Positions 23,601 to 33,050 of a stretch of 64,000 nucleotides of DNA are shown piece by piece (position 1 is the first letter of the stretch; every line of letters starts with the position of its first letter). Source of the DNA: Irpex lacteus (lineage: Eukaryota; Basidiomycota; Agaricomycetes; Polyporales; Irpicaceae); the NCBI GenBank assembly GCA_001986395.2, contig MQVO02000018.1, positions 496,001-560,000 on the forward strand, in the 5' to 3' direction. A program made the position numbers and the translations under genes. Under the pieces are notes generated by a model, which made no database searches, was not told the origin of the DNA, and saw only the letters and a program-made list of their open reading frames with translations.

Positions 23601-24490
23601 GCATCGCTGTCACCGCCTCCCCCGGAGGCACGGTGCCTCGAAGGTCACATCTAGCAAGAGCTCTCGACATTCTACAAATCATCAATCTAGTTCTGTCGCT
23701 ACTTACAAATATAACAGCGACCGGCGTGATCAACCTATGGGCGTGGTAAGAGACGAGATTTGGTTCTGAGTATGCGAGGGGATATACTGAGCTGTACCTA
23801 ATTTGTAGGAGATACCGCCAGTCAATCGGCAACAACTTCAGAAAGAGGAGCTCAAGTGAACAAATATCACGCATCATGATTTTGGTGGCGGAGTCAGGAG
23901 TCATATACTGCATATCCTCTGTAAGTTGAGAGCATTATCCCAGATACGACGCTCTCTCCTAACAACTTGAACATGTAACAGATAATAGTGCTTGCCGGCT
24001 CATTCATCCGTGTTCCCGGTGGAACATTGGGCGATGTGTATACAGGAATTCACGCCCAGATTGCGGTTAGTTGGACTATCAACTCTTACCCTGAATGCGC
24101 GTTGCGCTTACCTGAGTTGATCTAATCATATAGGGGATGTATCCAGCACTCGTAATGATTCTGATAAACAACCAGCAATCCTCAGAAGTACTTGTTTCTG
24201 CTCCTACTCTTGACATCAACGCCGGCGTTGGTCCCGATAAGACTGTTCCTATAGGCTCACTCAGATTTGCGAACGCCGCGTCTGGGCAAACTGGCAATGC
24301 TACAAATGTTGTCAGTCACACAGGACCCCACGCTCAGACCGTGCTTGTGGCGATGGACAACCAGGGAGATGACAGCTACGGGACCGTTTCCTCTGGAGAC
24401 ACTCCAGCAGACCGCTTGCCTAGTCATGGCCGACAGGAGTTGAAGGGCGACGGAGAAAAGCTTACGATTCATCTTGGAGGCGGTCTATGA
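17672..24490 (+). CDS. Integral membrane protein, copy 2, with copia in intron 2
   Basis: Eight exons (17672-17741, 17797-17839, 23155-23336, 23407-23514, 23574-23745, 23809-23920, 23982-24065, 24134-24490) would encode 375 residues. Exons 1-7 have the same lengths as those of the upstream copy, and the residues align throughout (FADGVVVWRM, AESGVIYC, YPALVMILIN). The C-terminal tail is longer, Gly/Asp/Ser-rich and probably disordered. Intron 2 runs from 17840 to 23154 and contains the complete antisense copia element. Without the element and one target duplication it would be 48 nt, against 49 nt in copy 1. The donor (CG/GTGAGG) and acceptor AG at 23153-23154 are intact. The gene is therefore either still spliced across a 5.3-kb intron or functionally split by the insertion; the sequence alone cannot say which. 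Confidence 0.72.
17881..17885. repeat. Target-site duplication, left
   Basis: CAAAC directly precedes the left LTR and is repeated directly after the right LTR at 23148-23152. Five bases is the usual size for Ty1/copia insertion. Confidence 0.85.
17886..18273 (-). repeat. 3' LTR (element sense)
   Basis: 388 bp, downstream of the gag-pol stop in element orientation. The stop codon at 18296-18298 is only 22 bases from the LTR. The intervening GAGTGGGCG is the only purine-rich candidate for a polypurine tract and is weak. The LTR contains two interspersed repeated modules: a 31-mer at 17912-17942 and 17992-18022, and a 28-mer at 17943-17970 and 18078-18105, in A-B-A-B order. Confidence 0.93.
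18296..22678 (-). CDS. Copia Gag-Pol polyprotein
   Basis: One uninterrupted 1460-residue frame carries everything needed for retrotransposition. Order: Gag capsid-like region (about residues 25-205); CCHC zinc knuckle at 236-249 (C-x2-C-x4-H-x4-C); aspartic protease with DSG near 306; integrase with a HHCC-type zinc region (TWHRRLGHVN) and the catalytic D, D, E core (SDVCGPM, FRSDGGGEYG, PQQNGKAERM); an acidic Ser/Pro linker; reverse transcriptase with the YVDD catalytic motif near residue 1136; and RNase H (VDADWASD, STEAEYMA) near 1310-1400. Gag and Pol are fused in a single frame without frameshift or stop, as in plant and many fungal copia elements. No inactivating change is visible. The ATG is 82 bases from the 5' LTR. 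Confidence 0.96.
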   Translation of the reverse strand: MTTIYPARNQGAPSGSNRLLDIPALEDDGSNFQTWKARITMVLELRGLMDHVTGTAAPSDPNDAVAVAEHGRLAKEARAQILLTLRDEPLNGVLYCTTAKEAWEKLHVRYEGTGKQTIVLLLTDLFRGTFSDDSPLEPQLNAMRQKGYILSSLGQPLDDAVIASAMIMSLPASYSVLSTILMSSTDKPSTEAVISAILMEEKMRRDPSQVALVARSGKGKGNPKDKKKKEKLDVRCLYCKKLGHVTDDCRKMKADQEKAKKAKTKEGEHAKVAAADADASDDDHPFRIFMASGGSHLDISSKWIVDSGASIHMTSQRRWFANYQPLATPIQVWLGDERAISAVGVGRVGANLRVNGATAPSIFSDVYYVPDLNGNLLSVSHLTKKGFNVEFKDNSCRILSSGSKLVGFAPRSHGLYVLDSTPITPPRAYVASVGDLPLHSSTSAFALKAHAAPISKADLTTWHRRLGHVNVDYVLKMVREGMVEGMDIVGDTSRHRDVCVPCLEGKQSRLPIPKEADSKSTRVLQRVFSDVCGPMETSTPHGHRYFVLHLDEASHHVSVTLMKHKSESAQCTKDFYARSEVRTGQRGEFFRSDGGGEYGSTEFEAWLRQKGIHHEKTNAYTPQQNGKAERMVRTIVEMARSLLNEAKLPKKFWGYAVLYTAHILNLLPTRTLVRQTPHEAYTGNKPSVSHLRVFGCKAHIHIPDEKRRKLDPKSLEGVFLGYVENKQSYYVLDRKSGRIYESRDVVFDEGPGSPSDHVIIDPDDTFDVSSSPDITISPSPHDTPPAAEAGKDESSEASPDVEDGDSKSDEVTVRAPSHSSKDDVASAPAADRGPVTRARARRVPAPSGTRQPYPVPIPPPELRRSTRSRKAPDRDDHPKFNLDSRDKASIQAVQELKEAEQQQDQHSDVPETPEDDENDDFHDAADVSFTADQHALRASLDEPPQTYAQAMARPDALEWKLACVAELQAFVKAELYDEVPKPRDRTLVDCRWVFAIKRGPDGEIVKYKARLVAKGFTQVEGVDYTETFAPVSKFTSIRAILAIAAQEDLEVHQMDVKSAFLNGQLSEEIYMKCPPGFQADDAVVWKLKKSLYGLKQSSREWYKRLSKEFADLGFTRSQHDHAVFYKKEGPHFVICAVYVDDMLLVCKDLNLINRLKRDFKARFEMTDLGEARWILNMEIIRDRLRRTLELSQRQFSKTILDRFGLADCRPVSTPMDANKLVKLTEAEPEVDIKVYQSMLGSLMYAMIGTRPDLAYSVGVLSKHAATPGRDHLLAITRVYRYLQGTKDLRLTYRGSTSQERDSIAPDLIGYVDADWASDVDDRRSITGYAFMLSGSAISWSSKKQQSAALSSTEAEYMAAAHAAKEAIWLRSFLIEIGRLTPNYAVPLLIDNQSAIALIKNPEHHERTKHIAVRYHFTRDVYDEGKIIPEYVPTGDQVADVMTKALARVKHHRFLLGLGQL
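22736..22759 (-). other. Primer-binding site, internal initiator tRNA-Met type
   Basis: The bases next to the 5' LTR read, on the plus strand, as the anticodon arm of an initiator tRNA-Met: a GGGG stem, the loop CTCATAA carrying the CAT anticodon, and the returning CC. The PBS is thus complementary to about positions 20-40 of the tRNA and not to its 3' CCA end. Drosophila copia and yeast Ty5 are known to prime from such a 5' half-tRNA; the same mechanism is inferred here. Confidence 0.75.
22760..23147 (-). repeat. 5' LTR (element sense)
   Basis: 388 bp, the same length as the other LTR and with no difference noticed on comparison. In element sense it precedes the PBS and the gag-pol start and should carry the promoter. 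In host orientation its end lies seven bases before exon 3 of the membrane gene, so it supplies most of that exon's branch-point and acceptor context. Confidence 0.93.
23148..23152. repeat. Target-site duplication, right
   Basis: CAAAC, matching 17881-17885. The two bases that follow (AG) are the splice acceptor of exon 3. Confidence 0.85.
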
Positions 24491-25038
24491 AATATTATAT
24501 GCAAATCCATACCAATACCAGTCTTCTATCCTTAGTACAAAGATTATTTACATGCCTTTTGCCTCGAATACACCACCGCTTATGTATTTTGCTTTACGAC
24601 TTGATGAGAGGCTGAAGGCCGATAAGTATACGGTGCTATCGATCAGACTGCTTCTTCATTACTTAAGATATTTGCGTACATATGTACGGAGAGTCATCGC
24701 CAGAATCGAAAACAATTTAGAATGAGCGCTAGAGGCGCGCAATATTTTGATTTGTTTGCCGCTCCTTCTCACGCTCTGATCACCGATCTGGAAGTGGTTT
24801 CGACTTTCGCCAAGTCGTTTTCAAACTTCGCGAGGCTACTCTCTTCAGGCAGGTAGGAAAAGAAAGCCACCTCATCATATCAAAACCTCTCGCTGATGTG
24901 GCCGTTTCCTTCACTCACCTGGATATGCATAGACGGGTGGGTTCAACAATAACTGTACCTTTCGGTGTATTCATAGTCTTCGCTCTCTGTTCTTAGGGGC
25001 ACTTGTGACCTGTGCATCACATCCGGACAGATTATGAC
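24491..25038. other. Intergenic, no gene seen
   Basis: About 550 bases between two plus-strand genes. The first part is AT-rich, consistent with a 3' untranslated region, and includes an unsupported 83-codon open frame. The last part should be the promoter of the next gene. Confidence 0.5.
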
Positions 25039-27276
25039 ATGAATGAACATGAAGAAGATTTCACAGCTGCTGATACCCAAGATGAAGACAGTCAGCATGC
25101 CCAACTCTCACACTACCTCCAACATCTCCATGAACACACTATCCAATGTCAGCAACGCATTACCGGCCATGACCAATCTCACGTCTTACCTCCATCATTC
25201 TACTCCCCTACTTCGTGCTGGACTGGTGAAGAGAAGGGCCGCTTTTTTCATGGTCTAGCTATTCATTCGCGCTTGCGACCGGATCTAATAGCAGAACATG
25301 TCGCAACGAAATCGCTTGCGGACGTCGAGCTCTACATGAGCATCCTGGAAGAAGGTCTGAATCGGCTCCATTGCACCTCTTCGGACAATGGCTTGAAGTT
25401 CGTCCCACTACCTCGTAATGATTTCGCTATCGCTTGCGAGGTCAGCGATGACTGGATAGAATACGAGGATGAGCTTGCGAACAATGCCAGCTCCGTGGAG
25501 CCAGCCCTCTTGCGAGCCAGTATACCTCGTGCAAGAGACGCGGAAAAGCGTATGCAAAAACTGGCACTCAGGGCCAAGAAGGGTACGTTACCGGCACGGG
25601 ACAGGGAAGGCGAAAAGGTCAGAAATGCCCGATACAAGGACTGGCTAAAGCGCAGAGGTACCGAATGGGAGGTAGAAGATGCGTTAATGGAGTTAGACGA
25701 CATGCGTCTCCGAGTACTCGACTCTATACTGCGAGACGATGAGGACACATGGAGTGTTCCCCGGGATTCGACACTCGGCAGTAAGTACGGAGACGACTCG
25801 TTGCCCAAAGTAGAAGAGAATGGGGAGAAGCTTTGGGAGGGCGGCGAAGAAGACAGAGACATGGATGAAGATGTCGACACGAATACTACGAATGGACAAC
25901 TAACCGAGGCTGCAGTAGCTGGTCTTCCGTCAGAAGACCTATCATTATCTCCCGCGTCTCGCAAACGTCTCAGAAAGCGGCTGTACATGCGTAGAAAACG
26001 GGCGGAAAAGATCGGCCAAACTGCAGACCAGAGCCTAAGCCGGCTCAAGCCGGGCAGGAAAGCTAAGTCACATCAAGATGAGCTCGAGCAGGATCATCCA
26101 GAGAACGACCTCGGCAACGAAGAGAAACCGAAGAGGCATGCGCATGTGTCAGGAAGGACATTACCATATAAAGTGCGCGAAGGGCTGGAGTCATTGGGGA
26201 TTGATGCTGTGCGTCTTAGGCAGGATGGACTAGGGCTTTTCCATATGACTACCATAAGCAAGTTGATGCGGTAAGATGCCCTTTGTCGTTGTTTTACACA
26301 AGTAAACTGATTGCCTTGCAGAACGTACAATAATCTACATGAAGTTGCTGAGGATGTAATCTCGCAGGTCTCAGCAGGAACCATACGAGCACTGCACGAC
26401 CACACAGTGTCGTTTGTATCACGGCTCGTTCGGCAAAGTATCGTATCGCGAGATCAGGAGATGGTGGCTAAGACACAAACGAAGGTGTGGCGCCTGGCCA
26501 ACAGCCAGGTACGTTAGTGCTGGGATCCCTGTTTGAAGATATTTTCATCACAATAACAGGTAATCACCACCGGGAATGTCGCACACGCATTATCGATGCT
26601 CACCGAAAGAAAATACGATCGCCGACAACATTTCGCGAACTTGCTGGAGCGTCTAGATCTCGAGTATAACACTGAGGGATCTGCTGATGAAGACGAGGTT
26701 AACAGTATAGGACGCAACAATCCTGACGATGAAGCCCAACCCAGCAACGACAATAGCGATGCGGTACAAGAGCAACATATTCCCTCAGTCACGGAATCAT
26801 TATCACTACATCGTACCATCTTCCCTCCTTTCATTCGCCTTCCTGCCTCGGGTCCTAGCCCGTCTACATCGTCAGCCGCTCCATCCTTATACCTCCCGTG
26901 GCTATCTTCCTCGAATGGCATTGTCATAAACGACGACCCCGAGGACCTCCTGGAATCTGAGACAGACGAAGAAGGCTTAGAAGCCGAATTAGCTGACGAA
27001 GAGCAGCTGGACGAACAAGACCATGCAGAGGAAGAGGCGTACGAGAAGAGACTCTGGAACATGTTTGATCCGTCTTCCGAAGATGCTGAGCTGGTCATGG
27101 CCGGGACGAAGCGCGATCGGCCTGAAACAGACGTCAGCGATAGCGATGAAGGTCGGAGGGCCAGCAGAAGAAAGAGGAAGAAGTACAAACCACGCGTCGA
27201 CAAGAGGAGTGGAGCGGCTCAGGGCAAGATCAAGAGTGCACCGTTCATCGAGGACAGTGATGTCGAGGTCGAGTAG
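25039..27276 (+). CDS. RRN5-like SANT-domain protein
   Basis: Exons 25039-26270, 26322-26508 and 26560-27276 give 711 residues. Near residues 60-110 there is a SANT/Myb-like helix set (CWTGEEKGRFFHGLAIHSRL, then a DL..HV..KS..DV pattern) typical of fungal RRN5-type subunits. RRN5 belongs to the upstream activation factor that recruits RNA polymerase I to rDNA promoters. The second and third exons encode an alpha-helical stretch (from EDVISQVSAGTIRALHD to VAHALSML) that could be a histone-fold-like segment. Long acidic runs and a Lys/Arg-rich C-terminus follow, as expected of a nuclear protein. The start is the first in-frame ATG; the frame itself is open a little further upstream. The RRN5 assignment rests on recalled motif resemblance only; a chromatin-associated SANT protein of another kind is the alternative. 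Confidence 0.6.
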
Positions 27277-27495
27277 AGAGCCGCGCGGTAACGTCTTCAG
27301 GGGTTATATATATGCGTATTTATATCTCATCTCCCGACCCTAATTCGTTCGAAAGTATCTTACATGCCTACTAATCATTTTACCTCGTCGATCATCTATT
27401 AGTATACATATGTCTGCATTTTGTTTCCTGTTATCTACGTACATGCACCGGAGCCCTTACTTGATACACAGATTACTACCTTCACAAAGCTCTAT

Positions 27496-29604
27496 TTAAG
27501 GAGTCGCACGGCTGGGCCATCTGGGGTACAGCGAGCATTCCCGAACAGTATAACGGTTCGCGAGCCAAGCCAAGAATCGCTGTCAAAATAACTCAGAATC
27601 ATTTGACCACTGGAGGAGTCTTCGAAACATGCTTACCTCGACACCAAGACCGTACCCGCCATGCTCGACGGTGCCATACTTACGCTGATCCGTAAACCAG
27701 TAGTAAGGTGAGGGGTCAATGCCCTCCTTCTTGTAGGCCGCGAGCAGCTCTTGTTCGTCTGAAATCCTCATCGACCCGCCTGAAGTCCATAACGTCAGCT
27801 CATTCCTATAGTAATAAGTCTCGCAGACTGTGCACTTACCGACAATTTCACCGACACCAGGCATCAACACATCACAGCTCTCCGTGAACACATGTTCATC
27901 TCCTTCTTTCCCAGGAATCTTCTTCATATAGAACGCCTTCAGCTCTGCTGGGAATCCATGCAAGAAGATCGGTACTCCAAGAATATCCGTCATCTTCCTC
28001 TCGGCAGCTTCGGCGATATCGTCTCCTATGGCATGGTCGACCATTTTGGGGTTGCCTTGCTCGTCTTTGATGACGTTGCCGTCAGCATCTTCGGCTTCGT
28101 GCTGGATGCCGTGCTCGTTGAGCCATTTGATGGCGTCAACATAGGAGAGACGCATGAATGGGCGGGCGGGGGCGGTAAAGTTGGGGTTGAGTTGTTTGAT
28201 GAGGGCAGCGGAGGTAGGGTTCGCAAGCAGTGTATCAACTGTCTCGCAGATCTAACACAACAGGAGATGAGTAAGAGCATGAATACGAGGCGGCGCGTTC
28301 GTACCAGTGCTTCAATGTGGTCCATGAGCTCATCGAAAGTGATGAACGCAAGCTCGCCTTCGAGATGGGTATATTCGCTCAAATGACGACGTGTGTGACT
28401 TTCGAAGGGCGCATGTCAGAACAAAAGAACCGCATATATGAGTCGCACGCACCTGTTCTCAGCTCGGAAACTCTCTTGCACACAGAAAACGTCACCAAGC
28501 GACGGAAGACACGTCTCGAGGTAAAGCTGAGAGCTTTGCGTTAGGAACGCCGGCTGGCCATAGTAATCGAGCTTGAACAAGGTTGCTCCTCCTTCGACCT
28601 GAGTCTGCACGAGACATGGGGGAGTGACTTCGAGCAAGTTATGTGATACCAATGTCTGTCTGAATGCGGTCATGAGTGAAGCGCGGAGTTTTAGGACGGC
28701 TGAGGCGGTTTCTCCTCGTAGGACCAAGTGGCGCAAATCGGCAAGGATAGAAGGGTCAGATTTCTGAGAGATTTAGAATGAGAACGTCGAATTATATGCC
28801 AGTGTGAATTCAGACCCACCTCGTTTAATCGGTTACTGAATGCATCATCAGCACCTGGCGCGGCTCCAAGGACCTTCCAGTAGTCAACGAGGAGTTCATG
28901 CCCACCAGGAGCAGTTTTTCCCTCTGGAACAGCTTGAAGAGTTCCGTACAGTTCAACGGACGATTCGAGAGTCAATGTGAGAGCATCGTAGGTTTGTGCC
29001 TATATGCGATCTATCAGGCTCTCCGTTATATGCATTGCAGAGCTGAGTGACTTACGACTTTGCCAGTCAGGATAGATTGAAGGTAGCCAGTACCATCTCG
29101 TAGAACGATGAAGATGATCTCCTTCTGGTCGCGAAGTCGATGCACCCATCCTGATACCTGGACGCGCTGGCCACGGAGTTCAGTTAGGTTGTTCAGCTTG
29201 GCCTGGATGCGATATTACGATTAGAGTCTTCCACCTCTCACGATATTTGCGGGCCCATATACCTTCTTTGCTTTAGGCAGGCTAGCATCTTCAACAAGCA
29301 CAATCTTTTTGCTCTCCTCAATCAACTTCTCCCTCTTCTCCTTCTCCTGTGCTTTCGCGAGCGCGTCTCTCTCAGCTAGTTCCTCTGCCTTCTTTTTCTT
29401 CTTCTCCAGTCCATCTGCACCTTTCTTGGCTTTCTTCAAGGCCGACTGAGTGGGCTCTTCATATGCGCCATCTTTGCGAATCAGCAAAGTGGCTCCTGGG
29501 TGCGTGAACAGTGCGAAGGCAAGCGAGCCGTATGGCGCCTCTGGCGTGCCCTTGCCTGTGTCGTCTGAGCCGCCGGTTTCGTCGACGTGAATCGGGGTCG
29601 ACAT
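27496..29604 (-). CDS. DED81: Asparaginyl-tRNA synthetase, cytosolic
   Basis: A class IIb aminoacyl-tRNA synthetase that charges tRNA-Asn. The N-terminal exon (29604 downwards) holds the fungal/animal-type extension: GSLAFALFTHPGA followed by a Lys/Glu-rich coiled coil. Next come an OB-fold anticodon-binding region (exons near 29000-29200) and the class II core. QSSQLYLETCLPSLGDVF and CVQESFRAE (motif 2 area) are in the exon at 28460-28736. SEYTHLEGELAFITFDELMD and KMTDILGVPIFL follow. Motif 3, GYGLGVE/RFLAWL, is split by the last intron (27596-27635 region). The protein ends YPRWPSRATP at 27496. All key blocks are present, so the gene looks functional. It faces away from the RRN5-like gene's 3' end in convergent arrangement. 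Confidence 0.93.
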
Positions 29605-29913
29605 TCTAGTAGTTGAGGTGGTGGTTCAGTAATGAGAGTGGTTTGTTGGGATAAGAGTCAGATAAGTAGGGTAGTAACCACCTGAGTCACTCGACCTCTG
29701 GCTGCTTCTCGCAAGAATTTGGGCGGTAAGATATCGGACAGTGATGATCGTCGAAAGCTTATCGGATCAGTCCAGTACACGGTCTATTTTGAACATTTAC
29801 TATGCGGTTTGTATCGACCGTGATGATAAGACTACAAACGAGGTATACCCTAACGCAGCTACTGTGTATACACTACATCGTACGAAACTTGTCGTATTTT
29901 CACTCGTTGGCCG
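29605..29913. other. Short intergenic region
   Basis: Promoter region of the AsnRS gene and 3' flank of DPH5, both on the minus strand. Small plus-strand open frames overlap the end of DPH5 and are shadows. Confidence 0.55.
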
Positions 29914-31000
29914 TTACTCCAAGGCGCAACCGTATACATCGTGCGCTACTCTTCTCCAATTCTGCTTGTCAACGGCAAAATTCTCTGCATACTCGGATTC
30001 TAGGGGGTGCAATCGCTTTCCAATAATTACCAAACTATGCAGAGGCTGGCCGAACGCTTCCGGGGGCTGATCAAGCAGTTCCTTAAGTGTTCCAGCGACG
30101 ATGCGTTCTTCGTCGCCCCCACCCACTCTAGATAGAGCGATAGCAAGAGTCTTGTCCGATGAGAGAATACCACCTTGGCGGAATTCCTCGATTTCGATGA
30201 GTTGAGAGACGGCTTGAGTGATAGACATGTAGCGAGGCGGCTCATAGATTTTTCTTCCTCTGCAAAGATATGAGTCCCTTGTACATTCGTTCATTATAAA
30301 TTATACGTACCTTGCTAGGTTCTCCTCACTCTGCTCTTTGACCTTGATGTCTAGCAGCACTAGAGTATGCATCCCCAGGTCCGCATTCTCTTTGATGCGG
30401 TCGTAGAAGCTATCAGGCTTCCAAGAGTCTGTGAAGAATACTAAAGACACAGTTTGTCCAAAGTTGTACAATTGCAGTCCGCATGCACCGATGGCGTTCA
30501 TGATGGATGCATTGTGGATGACGCGGACAGGGATGTTTTGAGATCGTGCGCGGAGAACAATATCTGTATGTGTTGTCGCTCTGAGATCTCGAAAGTGAGT
30601 CAAGGAAATACAGAATGTACGTATGGAAAACACCTACCCAAACGGATCACCGACGACGAGCAGAGCAACATCTTGCTTGTCCGCATCCCGGAGGATTTCG
30701 TCGCTTTCTGTTTCGACCATGTCACGATCCGCAAGAATCAGATCCTTGCCATAGAAGGCTTCCTTGCATAACATACGTCAGCATACCGCTCACTTCGGAG
30801 TTCCAGTATCGCGCACCAATCGTTCCTTCTGTACCATCAAAATCGAGGTATAAGCTTCCAGGTATACTCGCGTGCAGCCTTTTACTGCCTGTACAGATTC
30901 TATTAGCTGTATCCCATGCAGGAGAGTTGAGACATACCTCAAGGCCTCGCACAGTTATATCCTTCTCATCGCATAAACCGAGCCCGACAATGTAAAACAT
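29914..31000 (-). CDS. DPH5: Diphthine methyl ester synthase DPH5
   Basis: A SAM-dependent methyltransferase that tetramethylates the diphthamide precursor on His of eEF2 in the cytosol. The start [20 protein letters not shown] lies at 31000. An exon with [10 protein letters not shown] and one with [14 protein letters not shown] and VGDPFG follow. Next is the long central exon with [19 protein letters not shown] and [19 protein letters not shown]. The last exon starts at [12 protein letters not shown] and contains [13 protein letters not shown] and [13 protein letters not shown]. These blocks cover the whole family and no break is seen. Introns are 45-60 nt. A decayed partial copy of the 5' half lies at 34211-34624 in the same orientation. 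Confidence 0.94.
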
Positions 31001-31474
31001 ACTGTGATGATGGCGAGAATGCAAGCTTGAGCGACTCGCCACTCGGACAGCTTCATGCTTGAGGAAATTATCAGTGTGATCTCATACCGGAGCGCTCGCA
31101 ATTGATCCGCTATGCACTTAGCTCAGTAAATACTGTGTGCTCCCGGAGCCCTACCATCAGGTCTAATAAGGCGGACGTCTGAATAGCGTACGTGTAACGT
31201 TGAAACTCGAGGTAATATGAAGGCAATAAAGCCCGATGTTCTCAGAAACTTCTCTAGCCTCCAGGAACTTCCGAATTGGAGGCTCCAATTCAGATGAAGC
31301 AAGTTCGATACTGTGCTAAAGTACCTGCAGTGGTACAATTCCGTATGACAAGTCTACTATTGGTACAGAGCACTTTGACAATTCATTCCGTCAATCACAT
31401 TTGCGGGGACACTGGTTCAACTAGCGTTTAGTATTGAACATCCGATCCAGTGTTGTACGTGGGATGACTGGTTT

Positions 31475-31741
31475 AGTTCAGTTCCGGTCAAAACGCCGGT
31501 TAAAGTTGCTCAGTTATTGGTTAACGGCGAAATGACTGAACCGCGACCTTGATAGCCGCCCTTAAAAATATGCCCAAAGATCAGCGCACTCAGGAATCCC
31601 CAGGCCTCCCGAGCCGATCCTGCACCAAACGCTCTGAAAGCTTGGTGAGGAATGAGAGGCGGCAGAGCGGTCATCAGTTCAGTTAACGAAACGGTCACAT
31701 AACCGTAGTTGTGTAACTAGTTGTGACTTAGGAACTGAACT
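31475..31741. mobile_element. Possible MITE-like inverted-repeat element
   Basis: A 267-bp non-coding stretch bounded by an 11-bp perfect inverted repeat, AGTTCAGTTCC at 31475-31485 and its complement at 31731-31741. Weaker inward similarity follows, with GGTTA and ACTGAAC motifs on both sides. No clear target-site duplication was seen, so it could be chance or an old insertion. Confidence 0.3.
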
Positions 31742-31838
31742 GCTCGGGAGAACAACACTGATCCGATCTGCATATTCCTGCTCGTTACTGATGTCGGTAA
31801 AGTGAACAGTAAAGTGAAAGTATATGAATGCTTACCGT

Positions 31839-33050
31839 CTACTTCTTGCGAGGAGCAAGCGCGACAGCGGTCCCGTAGTTGTAGTGCTGACCCAATGTTT
31901 GGTGGATACTAACCTTGGCGTCCTTCTGGAACACCATGATGATGTCGGACCCGCCAAGCTGGAAGTACGAGATCTCGTCACCCTTCTCGACTGTTTGGCC
32001 TGGCTGAACACTGAGCTTGACGGACGAGACTTGAGCCATGCCAATAGGAAGCACGGCGACGAGACCGAGGTCGGGATTGTCGATGAGGATCAACGCGCGG
32101 GCCTGTAGGAACTGGTAGCCAGCTGTGTCGGGGGCATCGAGGCTATCCTGCGGAGCAGCGTCAATGATGCCCGCCGTCTCGCGCTTAGAGCGGAGATGGC
32201 GATGCATTTCAAGCTTGGGACGACCGCTGCGGGAGTTTGGATCGGTCTTCAAAACGACTTCGAGGTAGCAGATGCCGGGGATGACCTTGGCCTCGATAAC
32301 CGTGCCCGAGACGGGCGCGTGCTGGCGATGATAATCCTGTGGACCAAGGAAGGAGTGTGTAAAGGTGCCACCAGCAAAGGCGGGGCCGTACTGAGTGTCC
32401 TCGAGCAGCTGCGAGATGCTCCAAGGCACCCCCTTGACGGAGAAAGTGGTGATGTCGGCTTTGTCGTCAATTGCCCACTGCCCGTCATACGAGCAGTCGG
32501 CAGGGCTAGTGATAACGATGCTGTCGTCTGTGTCGGGAGCGATGGGGCGCAACGTCTTATCGATGTGTCGAGCGAAGAACTCGTTGAAGGTGTTCCATTT
32601 GACGCGAGGATAGTCCTTCATGTGGTAACTGTCCGCAGCATAGAAAGAGTCGATCGTCTCTTCAGTGATGGACCCGGGCTGGTCCATCCACTGACCCATC
32701 TCTTGGGCGTAGCGGATCAGCCAGTCAGTAAGCCACCTATACGGGGCCTTGGTAACAGGGTCAATGAGATCCTGGAATTGAGACACGGGTGGTAGGTCGA
32801 TGATGAAGTAGAACAGACAGATGTGGAGGAAGACGTTGGTGCCAGTCTTATTCTCAGAAGGTACCCAGTTTACGTATTCATCCATGTAACGGAAGTAGTC
32901 TTCGACCGTGTGTACGTTGTAGTCGTCGAAGATGGCGAGACCGGTATCATGTGCGCGAGAGAATGATAACTGGAACTGGGACTTGAAATCGGCATTTTCG
33001 GGCTTGTTGTAGTAGTCAACAAGCTCTTGGACGATAGCTGTGTGAGACAT
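31839..33050 (-). CDS. Phosphatidylserine-decarboxylase-family enzyme
   Basis: At least 403 residues. Blocks match the PSD family as found in its soluble fungal branch: NTFNEFFARHI followed by RPI, SPADC, the IKG-like VKGVPWSISQLL, GGTFTHSFLGPQDYHRQHAPV, and the C-terminal LGGSD near residue 365. There the Ser of GGS should be the self-cleavage residue that becomes the pyruvoyl cofactor. True mitochondrial PSDs are longer and have targeting and membrane segments; none is seen here. This branch includes amino-acid decarboxylases such as the tryptophan decarboxylase of psilocybin-forming fungi, so the substrate may be an amino acid rather than a lipid. The ATG at 33050 is the first clear Met. 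Coding-like sequence upstream (33100-33135 and 33192-33240, bounded by splice signals) suggests extra 5' exons that I could not join in frame. Confidence 0.78.
   Translation of the reverse strand: MSHTAIVQELVDYYNKPENADFKSQFQLSFSRAHDTGLAIFDDYNVHTVEDYFRYMDEYVNWVPSENKTGTNVFLHICLFYFIIDLPPVSQFQDLIDPVTKAPYRWLTDWLIRYAQEMGQWMDQPGSITEETIDSFYAADSYHMKDYPRVKWNTFNEFFARHIDKTLRPIAPDTDDSIVITSPADCSYDGQWAIDDKADITTFSVKGVPWSISQLLEDTQYGPAFAGGTFTHSFLGPQDYHRQHAPVSGTVIEAKVIPGICYLEVVLKTDPNSRSGRPKLEMHRHLRSKRETAGIIDAAPQDSLDAPDTAGYQFLQARALILIDNPDLGLVAVLPIGMAQVSSVKLSVQPGQTVEKGDEISYFQLGGSDIIMVFQKDAKVSIHQTLGQHYNYGTAVALAPRKK

Noticed and set aside
25332..26048. 238-codon minus-strand Ser-rich frame
   Set aside because: Antisense shadow of the RRN5-like gene's acidic coding sequence.
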